Below, piece by piece: positions 36,363 to 46,530 of a DNA stretch of 64,000 nt; the stretch's first letter is position 1, and every line of letters begins with the position of its first letter. The stretch is from Pascua guehoae. Taxonomy: Eukaryota; Basidiomycota; Tremellomycetes; Trichosporonales; Trichosporonaceae. The position numbers and the translations under genes were made by a program. The stretch lies in contig BCJX01000008.1 of assembly GCA_001600415.1 (NCBI GenBank), forward strand, positions 189,851 through 253,850. The letters are read 5' to 3'. The notes below the pieces were generated by a model. That model ran no database searches, was not told the DNA's origin, and was given only the letters and a program-made list of their open reading frames with translations.

Positions 36363-38741
36363 CTACAACGGGACAAAGGGCAGATCAAAGCCATACTCTG
36401 TGAGATTCTCCATGAGCTCTGCCCAGTCGATATCGGCGGGGGCCACGTCGGGCGTGATGCCCGCCAGCAGGGACGTGTCTGACTCTGTGGAACCCACAAA
36501 GTCGGGCGTCCAGGGGGTCACCGAGTGTGGTGCCGTGTGCAGGAGAGAGTTTGATGCGGTCGTAAACGACGTCGATAGGAGGCCGTGGGTACCGAGCGTG
36601 TCGGTAGTGTGGGTCTGTGGGGTGTTGGTGCTCGACAGCACGTGCGTGCTGGGCAGGGAGGAGGGCTCGTGAGTCCCGAGCCCTTGGGGCGTGGTAGACG
36701 GTATACTCGGAGCGGGGTCGAATACGCTCCCGGGTGTGTCTGTGTGCGCGTCCGGCGGCCTCTGTGTCACTGACAATGTCGCGGTATTTGGAGAATACTC
36801 GGACCCCCGGGCCTGCCCCGGCTGCAATCCCCGCAACCCGCCCTCGGCCACGTGCGCGGCATCCCGAACCCCCACCGGCGCAGACTGGTACAGCACGCGG
36901 CTGAGGGTGTCTGCCAGCGGGGCCGAGTCGGGGTAGACGCGTGCGCTGCGTACGGCGCGGTTGAGCGTCTCGCCGAGGGCAAAGTACCGGCTCGACTGGG
37001 CGAGTGTGGGTGCGTGGATGTTGCGAAAGACGCGCGCGAGAAAGAGGACAAACGCCGCCATGTGGTTGCGGATGCTCTTGGGGGCGTGCACGTGCAGGTC
37101 GTGCTGGGTGCACAGGGCGGCGATGCGGGCCATGTCGTCGCACGCGGCCATGGCGGCGGCCTCGACGTCGGCGGCCGTGCTGGGTGAGAGGAGGTGGGCG
37201 GGGTCGCCCCAGCCCCGGGGTTGGCGGGCGGGGCCCGCGTCGTGGTGCTCACAGACGGCGACCCACGCGACGAGGTGGAGCCAGCGGTGGGTGCTGAGGA
37301 GGAAGAGCTGTTCGGCGGCGCACATTGGCCGCGTCCCGTTGAGCGGGGAGGGCATGTCTTGTAGCCATTGGGCGGTGTCTGGAGCGACGTACGCGGCCAG
37401 GCCCTCGACGCTGACCTTGATCGTACCCCTGAGCCCCGCGAGACGCCTTAGCACCTCGCGCACGTCGGCATCCGCTAAACCCCTCGCCTCGGCCCGCGGA
37501 CTCAGGAGCGCACGGCACATGTATCGCGTGACAAGCGCGAGGGCCATGAAGGGGTAGACGTCCGGGTCGGGCGCGGGCGGCCACCCAATATCGTCGTCGG
37601 CGATGCGGTACAGGGTCCGCGCCGACGCCGAGCGGATCGCGTCGTGCACCCAAATGGTCCAGAACACAACCTGGCGGCGGAGGTAGTCTGGCGCATCCGG
37701 CCGTGGCGGCACATTCAGGCCGTGGTGGAAGAGCAGGTCGACGACGCCGCCTTTACCCAGCGGATCGAGCGTGAGCGTCCGCCCCTCGAGGCGCGGGCGG
37801 ATATACTGTTCCGCAAGGAGGGCCACGGCCTCGACTGCATCCACGCCGTTGCTCGTCAGGGCGTCCGGCTCGGCGACGGCCGCACAGCACCGCGCATTCA
37901 GCGCGTCGGCCAGGTGCGCGTACGGGCTAAACGGCGCGCCCCGGCTTGCGACCGCCAGGATCAGCAGCTCGCTCGCGGGCCGGTCGGCCATGCCGGCCAG
38001 CTCGGCGGGAACGTCCAGCCCCGACACATAGTAGAGGTGCACGCGGACGCGCTGGGAGAAGACCGCCTCGGGCTCGGACAGGTGGAAGACGCGGCCGACC
38101 GTCGTGAAGAATGTGGCAATGCAGATGTCGAGCGCCTGGCGCGTCAGGCCCGGGACGCCGAGGAGCCGCGCCCCTGGTGTGCGGGCGGGGTTGTCTGTGG
38201 TGGTTGCAGCGTCAATGTGCGTGTTGACATCCACAGGGTCTGGGCGATACCGCTTGGTGGCCGGCGTAGCGTCTGCGGCGTTGCTTATGCTTGGCCCCGC
38301 ACTCTCGGTGTGATTGCGTTTCGGCCCAGGCGCTGGCCCAGGCGCTGGCCCAGGCGCTGGCGCAAATGCAGAAGCAGACGCAGACGCAGGCGCAGAAGCA
38401 GACACGTCCTCAACCCCGTCCATTACCCCGCCCCCACTCTCCCCCCCTCCCAACGCAGACACGTCCCCGCCCCCCTCCCCACCCCCGGCATCGCGCCCCC
38501 CGTTCGCCCGCAGCGCCCTCGGCCCAGCCTTCCGTCCCCGCCGCGGCGCGGTGCGGCACGGCATCCCGATCGACGTGCAGAACGCACATCCGCGGTCGGT
38601 ACGCACGCACCTGATCTTGCGCTGGCGGCACAGGTCGCACGCGTGCCGTGCCGCGGCGCGTGCTGGGGGGTTGGGCGGTGGGGTCGGTATTGTTATTGGT
38701 GTTGGTATGGGTATGGGTGGCGCCGCGGTGGTGTCGCTCAT
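36363..38741 (-). CDS. Zn(II)2Cys6 transcription factor
   Basis: A single-exon 792-residue regulator. The true start is the ATG at 38741; the in-frame codon before it is GTG. After a Pro/Thr-rich leader, residues about 32-65 form the binuclear zinc cluster: CDLCRQRKIRC, then CAFCTSIGMPC, followed by basic RRGRKAGPR. A spacer includes an Ala/Pro repeat (SASASAFAPAPGPAPGPAP). The middle domain fits the fungal-specific transcription factor domain: FFTTVGRVFHLSEP, ELLILAVASRGAPFS, and RRQVVFWTIWVHDAIRSAS...YRIADDDIGWP, the usual (R)R..FW..F..D motif. The C-terminus is Ser/Thr/Pro-rich and ends in an acidic patch (PADIDWAELMENLTEYGFDLPF) likely to be an activation domain. The regulated pathway is not predictable; no cluster of metabolic enzymes surrounds it. 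Confidence 0.88.
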   Translation of the reverse strand: MSDTTAAPPIPIPTPITIPTPPPNPPARAAARHACDLCRQRKIRCVRTDRGCAFCTSIGMPCRTAPRRGRKAGPRALRANGGRDAGGGEGGGDVSALGGGESGGGVMDGVEDVSASAPASASASAFAPAPGPAPGPAPGPKRNHTESAGPSISNAADATPATKRYRPDPVDVNTHIDAATTTDNPARTPGARLLGVPGLTRQALDICIATFFTTVGRVFHLSEPEAVFSQRVRVHLYYVSGLDVPAELAGMADRPASELLILAVASRGAPFSPYAHLADALNARCCAAVAEPDALTSNGVDAVEAVALLAEQYIRPRLEGRTLTLDPLGKGGVVDLLFHHGLNVPPRPDAPDYLRRQVVFWTIWVHDAIRSASARTLYRIADDDIGWPPAPDPDVYPFMALALVTRYMCRALLSPRAEARGLADADVREVLRRLAGLRGTIKVSVEGLAAYVAPDTAQWLQDMPSPLNGTRPMCAAEQLFLLSTHRWLHLVAWVAVCEHHDAGPARQPRGWGDPAHLLSPSTAADVEAAAMAACDDMARIAALCTQHDLHVHAPKSIRNHMAAFVLFLARVFRNIHAPTLAQSSRYFALGETLNRAVRSARVYPDSAPLADTLSRVLYQSAPVGVRDAAHVAEGGLRGLQPGQARGSEYSPNTATLSVTQRPPDAHTDTPGSVFDPAPSIPSTTPQGLGTHEPSSLPSTHVLSSTNTPQTHTTDTLGTHGLLSTSFTTASNSLLHTAPHSVTPWTPDFVGSTESDTSLLAGITPDVAPADIDWAELMENLTEYGFDLPFVPL

Positions 38742-40002
38742 CACTCGAGAGGTCAGAGAGCGCTTGTGTTGGCATCCAGAGAGTCAGCAGTCAGCAAAAG
38801 TCGTGGTCTGATGGTACTGTAGGTGGCGATAACATGTCTATTCCTGGCTCGAGGTGTCAACAGGCACAACTTTATCGCCCCGTCACGTGAGTCTGTCGAT
38901 GTGGCTGCCTCAGTGTATGCGTCGTGAGTGTAACATAGGAACAGAGTACTGTTGTCCTGTTCTCTCTGTGTGTGTGAGTGTTGTGACTCTGCTGGCGCCC
39001 AGGTGAGTTATGTTGTAATGCCAAGTGAAAGGAGAACAAGGAGATGACAAGCTGTCCGAGGTGATGGCAAGGGCGAGCGCCAGACTCGCGAGCGCCAGCC
39101 TCCCGAGGCCAGTCTCCATTGTTACTAACCAACATTCGGGCTAACCCACAGGCCGATCTACGTAGTAGTTAGGGCCACCCACCGTCTGCCCTCGGCCGCG
39201 GCCAGACGGCCAGGACAATCTACATATGCCTGTGGACACACGTGCATGGTCCTAGTCTCGAGTAGGTTGTCCGCTGGCGGGTGCTTGTGGCACATGTTGT
39301 TTTCCACTTCCACCGCACACTTGTATTCCAGGCATGCGCTCCCGACGTGCCGACCGAGAACATTTTTACAGCCGCATCCAAGCAGACGGCTGCCGCACGG
39401 GTCCTTTCTCCCAGCAGGTGGCAACTGCACAACTGGACCGACCGCCCTAATGAACGACCACGGCGCGTGGTGCTCGGTGCCAGTTCGTTTCCCAAAATGG
39501 CCATTGTAGCCCCACGCCAACACTCGACTAGAACACGGCCCGACTGGCCAGCTCCCAACGATGCGTGCAAAGTGGCTATTAATACCACGCCTGATGCAGT
39601 TCAAGTCGGCCGAAAGCAGGCTTGTCAAATGTGTCGAGTGGTGCACCTGGACAAACCGTCTCCGTGCACGGGTTACAAGTGGCACAGCACACGTCGTCGC
39701 CACGAATGTACCTTACTTATTCGACGGGGAGATGAAAATGACCTACAGAGACGAGTGCAGAGGAGGTGCTCCGGGGCAGACCATGGTGGCAATGCACTTG
39801 TACGAGCTAATCCACATGTACCAGCTTGCGCAGCGAGCACGCCAGCTCGGCCTCCGGTTCAGACATATATATAATAGAGAGCCAAAAACGAGCCGTCTAC
39901 CTCTACGTTGTCCCATCCGACTCGCATCAAGTGAGTCTCCGGCCCCCGGCCTGTTGACTGATATACGTATTGTATTGGCCACGAAAGCACCATCGTACCA
40001 CC
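38742..40002. other. intergenic between divergent genes
   Basis: Divergent promoter region of the Zn2Cys6 gene (-) and the 76-aa gene (+). Apart from a TATA-like element near 39866 and a possible 5'-UTR intron (GTGAGT near 39931), nothing is recognisable. Confidence 0.5.
39866..39877 (+). promoter_or_regulatory. TATA-like element
   Basis: ATATATATAATA lies about 125 bp upstream of the ATG at 40003, in otherwise GC-balanced DNA. A GTGAGT at about 39931 followed by TTGACTGAT and CGAAAG|C may be an intron in the 5' UTR, which would place the TATA at a normal distance from a spliced leader. Confidence 0.45.
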
Positions 40003-40233
40003 ATGCCTGACAAGTCTACGCCGCCCGTCGACGAGACGGACGTCGGTGCGCTGCGCGCCGAAAACGATCAGCTCAAGGCGCGCCTCAAGGACCTCGAGTG
40101 GTGGTTTGACAAGACATACAACGTCATCGGGTACATCGTGGGCCTGGCGTTTTTGTGGCTTGTCTTTTCGTTCCTCATTCCTGCCGGGAAGCGGTGGCAG
40201 GCTGACGACGACGGGGGTCCTTGCTGTCTCTAG
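40003..40233 (+). CDS. small tail-anchored membrane protein, 76 aa
   Basis: Single exon with a strong start context (CCACCATGCC). The 76 residues comprise an acidic N-terminus, a short coiled-coil (VGALRAENDQLKARLKDLEWWFDK) and one transmembrane helix (YNVIGYIVGLAFLWLVFSFLIP). After that comes a short basic/acidic tail, GKRWQADDDGGPCCL. The order coiled-coil then C-terminal TM suggests a tail-anchored protein facing the cytosol; the CC pair near the end could be palmitoylated. No known family is recognised. It is a good candidate for a real micro-protein because it has a TATA-like element, a good start context and a coherent topology. Confidence 0.65.
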   Translation: MPDKSTPPVDETDVGALRAENDQLKARLKDLEWWFDKTYNVIGYIVGLAFLWLVFSFLIPAGKRWQADDDGGPCCL

Positions 40234-40617
40234 CATGTGGCTTTTGGACGGGCACGTTTCGCGCGGCCGTGACTCGCCAGTCGGTCGACGCTTCGCGGTG
40301 GCCCAGTGATGTCCATCTCACGCGATCAAGCCAACGGATAACTCAACGGTGCGACAGAAGCGCGTGTGAATGGGAGTTTGGCCAGAGTTTCGCCCAAGTT
40401 TCACCCAAGTTTCGCCCAAGTGCTCCACGCGCGTCGTGCCAGAGCCAGCACCAGTCCAAGCACCAGTCCCAGCACCAGCTCGAATCAATCTGTATATACA
40501 TGCCACGAACAATGCATTCTCTACACGCCCGCGCCTCGCTGCGGGACCATATGCGTGGGTATCCAATGGGTGGTGGGTGGGGGTGTCTCTAGGGCTAGAG
40601 GGGAATACCGCCTAGGG
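40234..40617. other. short convergent intergenic region
   Basis: 3' flanks of the 76-aa gene and INO80. Contains small repeats: TTTCGCCCAAG/TTTCACCCAAG units at about 40388-40420 and CAGCACCAGTCC-like units at 40443-40475. Confidence 0.5.
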
Positions 40618-43600
40618 CTAGATGGGGAGACCGTCTGGTCCAAGTGCAATCTTGACCTTCTTTGCACGCTTTGCGGCCGCTTTTCGGTGTCAGCTTCCGC
40701 GTTTCAAGTCCACCAAACGCCAAGCATACTCACGCTGACTCGCGCTCTTCTTTGCCGCGCGCTTCTTGGAGGGTACAGGGGTGCGTGCGCCGCTGGGCGC
40801 CTCGTCGTCGTCGTCGTCATTGTTGTTCTGCTGCTTGCCCGAGCTAAACCAGTTGTCCTCGTCCTCGTCGTCCATGTTGCCCAGGCCGTCGCCAATGGCG
40901 GGGCGCGCCTGGCCAAACGCGGGGCCAGAGTAGCCGTGCGCCTCGGCCTGCTTGCGCTTGGCGACCGACTCTGCAAGCTCCTCGTCGTCCATGAACAGCG
41001 ACGCAATCTCGGCCGGCTTGGCCACATCGTTGAGCGACTTGGTGCCGACGACAATATCCTGGACGTCCTTTTTCGCACGCGCCAAGTGCACAATGCGCTG
41101 CTCGATTGTGCCACGCGCAATGAGGCGGTACACCGTGACCTGCTTGGTCTGGCCGACACGATGCGCGCGGTCCATGGCCTGGGCGTCGTTGGACGGGTTC
41201 CAGTCGTGGTCGTCTGGGATTGTCAGTAATAGTTCTGGGCAGGTTGGACTTACAGAAAATGACCGTGTCGGCTGCGGTAAGGTTGATACCAAGACCACCA
41301 GCACGAGTACTGAGACAGAAGACGAAAATATCCGGGTTTGTCTGCCACGACGTGACCATGTCGCGGCGCTCACCAATAGGCGACGAGCCGTCCAGGCGGA
41401 GGTACTTGTACTGGCGGTAGATGAGGTACTCTTCGATAAGGTCCATCATCTTGGTCATCTGGAAGTAGAGCAGCACGCGGTGGCCGCCGTCCTTGAGCTC
41501 GCGAAGAAGCTCGTCCAGGCGCGCAAGCTTGGACGAGTCGATAATCATCTTCTTGATGGCAGGCAGGCGGATGGGCGAGATGGGCGTTTGGTAGACCGGA
41601 GATGCTTGCATCAAACCGCGTGGTGGGACGCCAGGCACCAACTGGCCGAGACGCTTGCACGCCTCAATGTCGTCGAGCTCACTTGGCGCTACACCGTACA
41701 GGGTGGAGCGGACAATCGAGTCGGACGCTAGACGCTCCTGCGTGTTGAGGAAAGCCCGGTTCGACATGACTGGCTTGACGGCGGGCGCAACGACGCTGTC
41801 GACAGCAAACCGCACTCCGCTTCGAGAAAGAGGCGACTCGTTCCATGTGCGCTGGGTAATGTCGCGCAGGGCGGGGAGATCCGAGCTCAGTGGAGCAGCG
41901 CTGGGGACACGGGGCTCAGGCCGCGTATAGCGCTTGCTGGACGATGCCGCAAAGTCGCGGTCAGAGATAAACGCGCCCTGTGTCACCAGCTCGGTCGAAT
42001 CTTCAGCGCCATCGAGAAGCTTGATGAGCGGGTGGGCAGTGGCCTGGCGGTGTGCTTCGGCAGGTGACATGCCCATGACGCGGAGAAAGGCAAAGCGTGA
42101 CTCGTCTTCCTTGAGAGACGAGTTGATCCATTCGGTGCTCCAAATGTTGAACAGGTTTTGCAAAACGTGCGTGTCGGATCCCGCCATGCTCGTCTCTCCG
42201 GGAACATCGAGCTTGCCGCCGTCGGTCCAGAGAATCTTGGGCAGCTGGATCTCGATGGCGTTGCGCGCAGACTGCGGGCAGTACAGCATGTCGCCTTGGC
42301 GGGCGAGGTTGCCGCTCTGGCTAAACGAGCCAAACATGACAGGCATGGCCACATCCTCACGCTGGAACAGGTCGGGGTGGTTGCAGACCTTGCGGAACTG
42401 CATGACCAAGTTCATCAGACTCTTGGTGCTCGTCGTGTCGTTGGACTCGTTGCTCGCCTGGGCGATAAGCTCGGCAATCGGGACACGTTGCCGCAAGCTC
42501 TTGTACAGTTGCCGTTGCCGTTGGCTGAGATCAACAAGCACGTCAATCTCAATCTTGTCGCCAAGCTCCTTTTGGACATGCTTCTTGACACGGCGCAGCA
42601 TGAACGGCTTGAGGATCATGTGCAGACGCTTGAGCTGCTCGGGCTTGAGAGCAGAGTTGGCTCCACCGGCCGCGTTCTCAATATCCTTTGAGAACCATTC
42701 GCTAAACTCTTCGTGCGAGTCGAATAGTGACGGCATGATAAAGTGGAGAAGCGCCCAGAGTTCTGTTGCGTGTTAGCAACTGGGTTTTGCCACACTTTTA
42801 CTCACCCTGCATGGAGTTCTGGATCGGGGTACCCGTCAGAAGCAAACGGTTGCGGCAGTTGAGCGACAGAAGCGACTTCCAACGAGCCGACGAAGAGCTC
42901 TTGATTGCCTGGGCCTCGTCGAGAATCATGTATTGCCAGCGCACCATCTGGAAGTACTTTTCGTCCTGTACAGCCTGGCAGGTTAGCAGCTAGGACAAAT
43001 GGACCCAACGCACCAGCTGGTAACTTGTGACAACAATGTGCCATGGCGAGTCCTCGTTGAAGGTTTGGTTCTTGCGGTTCCAGATACGTCGGAGCGTCTC
43101 GCGGTCCTTGGGTCCTCCCCAGTATGGCACGACACGGAGGTTGGGAACAAAGCGCGTAAGCTCTTGTTGCCAGTTGTGCAACGTGGATGCCGGTGCAATG
43201 ACCAGGAAGGGACCCCAGAGGTTGTGCACCTCGGCCAGGTAGGCCAAGAGCGAGATGGACTGGATGGTCTTGCCGAGACCCATTTCGTCGGCAAGGATAC
43301 CGTTGATACCCTGCTCGTAAAGGTTTCCCAGCCACGTGAGACCCTTGAGCTGGTACTCTTTGAGCTGAGCACGAAGCATCTTGGGCTGCGTAATCGTGAC
43401 ATGGTCCTCGCCCATGGATGGGTTCTGGAAATTGAGCTCGTCGCCGTCCACTGCTGCGTTAGCCAAAAGTACAGGGCAAATAAAGTGAATACCCACTAGT
43501 GTCATCGTCCAGAGCCTGACCGTTGGCCTGTTCACGAGCGGCGTCAAACGAACGCGCCTTGTCCTTGGCTGCCTGCATGTGTGCCTGGGCACTACGCGCC

Positions 43601-46530
43601 GCGTGTCGACGGAGGTTCTCTTCGTCGTCGTCGTCATAGTCGAGCTCGGCGAGGGGCTCGGACGAGTCCAAGCCTTCGAGTTCGGCGCCCTGTGGCGCTA
43701 TAGGCGCTGCAGTCGGCGCCGCGCCGTCGTCCATGTTCTCGGCCTCGTGCGTCTTGATCTTCTTCCCGATAAAGTGCGAGTACAGCTCGGTCTGCGTGAG
43801 CAGGAAATTGAGCTTGCGCGATTGACGCTTGGCTTCGCGGGCTTCTTCCTCGGCCTTTGCCTTTTCGAGCGCCTCCTTTTCGGCACGCTTGCGGGCTGCG
43901 AGCTCGTCCTTTTCGTTCTTGCGCCAGTAGACGAGCATCTCGCGCATGACGCGCTTGGCCTTTGCGGTCGCATCCTTGTTGGCCCTGGTCGATGACCGGT
44001 ACGTGGGTTTCAAGTTGCGCTGCGTAAAGGCGTTACGCATGCACGCCTGTGCTGTACGGAGAGCATCCTGTTTGACAGCATTGTCGTACGCTTGGTTGAC
44101 ACGGTACACCTGGACAGCATGAGCAGCGCTCTCAACCCCGCTTGTAAGTAGACTCACCCTGGGAACATCGCGCACGATCGAGCTCCATGCTTGGCGTTGA
44201 AGCTCCTCCACAAGGCCCAGGCGAACCTTTGCCTCGGCCTCAGACACACCACGCGGGTCAAAAGTGTTGGGAATGTGCTTTGGCTCTTGAGGTTTCTTGG
44301 GCTTTTCTGGCTTTTCTGGCTTTTCCGGCTCCTCTGGCTTTTCCGGCTTTTCGACCTTGACCTTGGCCGCAGGGGTGGCAGGCTCGCCGTCCTCGCCCAA
44401 GACAGAGTCAAACACGTCCCCGACCTTGTCGGCTTGGGCTTTGCTGGCAGCAATGGCCTCGGCCTTCTTGTTGAGCTCCTTCTCCGCCTTGCTTGGGCGC
44501 GTCCATCGGCCCTTGCCGACGCCAGGCTCCTTTGCCTTTGAGCGCTTCTTGGGAGGCGGAGGCGGAGGAGGTGCCGCGTCGCCGTTTGCAGAGGCCAATT
44601 CATCCTGTTCCTCCTCTGGTGGTAAGATCTGCTCGAGCTCCGAGTCGAGCAACTTGGACGTGTCGTCTGGCTCGGGTGGTGCAGCCTTGGACTTTCTCTT
44701 CTTCTTTTGCTTGGGCTTGCGTACGGGTGTAGAAGTAGAGCCGTCGTCGAGGAGAGCAGCAATGTCGGCATCCGCCTCGCCGTTGAGGACAGACGTGTCG
44801 GCGGGCTCAGGTTCGGGCTCTGGCTCTGGCTCGCCACGAGCAGCACGCTCCTGCGCGGCACGCATGGCCTTCCAGCCCTTGGCTGGGCCGGGCTTCTTGC
44901 GCATCGTGCCGTCCTTGCGGAGCGCAGCTGGGCCGTTCTTGCGCAACCACATTTCGTCTTGCACTTGCTTGACGTCGTCCTCGCACAGGCCCGAGAGGTC
45001 TCCACCCTCCACCTTGTTGATAACCTCGGCGCGGGTGAGACCGCATGGGAGGATAATCGAGTCGGGGTCCTGTACTGGCACGTCCTCGCGTGGGTGGTGG
45101 TCATCCATGTCGACAACTGACGACGCGGGTGCAGGGCTACTTTTCACGACCGCGTCGCCCTCGGCAAGGCCGAGGAGTTCGTCGTCAATGGCGTTGGAAG
45201 CAGCAGCAGCAGCCTTGGCGGTCGACTTGCGCTTGTATTTCTTCTTTGGAAGCTCAATACCAGCAGCGAGAGCCGCCTCCTTGGCCTGGCGCTGTGCGAT
45301 GCGCGTCGGGTGGTCGGCAGGCCAGCCTTTTCGCTTGACGGGCACCTTGACAGGTTTTTCACGCGCGCCGTTGCCAATCTCTGGTGTCCAGTTGATAACG
45401 TCGCGTGCCTCGCGCTCGCGGCGCTGCTGGAAGAGACGCAGGTGCTCCTGCCACACCTCTTCGTTGGCCGAAAGAGTGTCCTCTGGTCGCATAGACTGTC
45501 CCCGGCGTGTCGTGATGGCAATGGGCGCCAGACCCGTAGGCGGGCCTGTTGGTTCCACAGAGAGCGAGCGTTGGCGTTCCGACTCTCCGATACTCGATGG
45601 CGGGCGCGACGACAGCTGTTGCGGAGGCGGGCTCAGTGGGGGCGAGGCAGCGCGACCATTCCGACCATGCCAGCCAGACGGCTCAAACGGCTGAAAAGTT
45701 GGCGTTGGAGCGAGCCGAGGAGGCGGTGGCGGAGATGGCGAATGATACGCGTAGCGCGACGACGCGACACTCGCGCGCGAGTGCGAGGCACGAGTTGAAG
45801 GATGCAGCCTGTGGTCGCGGTCGTAACCCCGCGTTCCCGCTGAGGGAGGCGCGCGGACTGGGGGTGGTGGAGAGTTTACAAGTCTGCGGTCCCGAGGGTC
45901 GTCATCATAGTCGTCAACATAGGCGTCACGATCATCATAGGACGTTGCACGCTCGTCGTAGGAAGGTGCACGCTCGTCATAGGATGGTGCACGCTCGTCG
46001 TAGGACGGCGCGCGCTCGTATGAAGCAGAGCGCTCATAGGCGGGCATCGTCGGCTTGATGTCGCTACGGCGGCTACTGCTGCCCCGGTGCAGGTAGCTGC
46101 GACCAACATCGGGCGGCATGCCATAATAGTCGCTGTGACGCGAATGGCTGTGGGCAGGATAGCCATTGTCAAAAGCACTAGGCCCGCTGTGGTAGTCGTA
46201 GCGCGACGGTTGTTGCCGAAGTGCCTCGGCTTGGCGTGTGGAACGGGAAGGAGGAAGAGGAGGCGACTGGGGCGGCGGAGAGTTTACTAGAGCCGAGAGT
46301 GACATACGCGATGCAGACGGCCGTGGCGGTGATGGCTGGTGGCTGGTCAGCATGGCGCGCGGATGATGATGATGCCACAACAATGGAGCTGCTGCAACAA
46401 GTTTTGATTCAACACGAACTGGTCTGTCAATGTCCATGGCCGACCCCACCAGAGCTCGCGTAGACTGGACTGGGCTGATACTGGTTGAATGCCGCGGCCG
46501 GCGGGAGGGCACATGGTCATAGTCGACCAT
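40618..46530 (-). CDS. INO80: INO80 chromatin-remodelling ATPase
   Basis: Seven exons (46530-44158, 44109-43497, 43453-43014, 42974-42806, 42762-41254, 41213-40734, 40679-40618) with all phases consistent give up to 1881 residues; introns are only 39-54 nt. The N-terminus is disordered and includes 7-residue repeats (APSYDER). The DBINO region ([21 protein letters not shown]) precedes the Snf2 ATPase: [12 protein letters not shown], motif I DEMGLGKT at about 1051-1058, motif II DEAQ at about 1161-1164, and [18 protein letters not shown] split insert (about 300 residues) separates this from the helicase C half: [46 protein letters not shown]. The C-terminus is basic (AAKRAKKVK). It is the catalytic subunit of INO80, which slides nucleosomes and exchanges H2A.Z. 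The start may be a later Met (46437, 46353 or 46305). Confidence 0.95.

Noticed and set aside
44297..45694. 465-codon open frame opposite INO80 exon 1
   Set aside because: Antisense shadow of the disordered INO80 N-terminus; Phe/Ser-rich with no motif.
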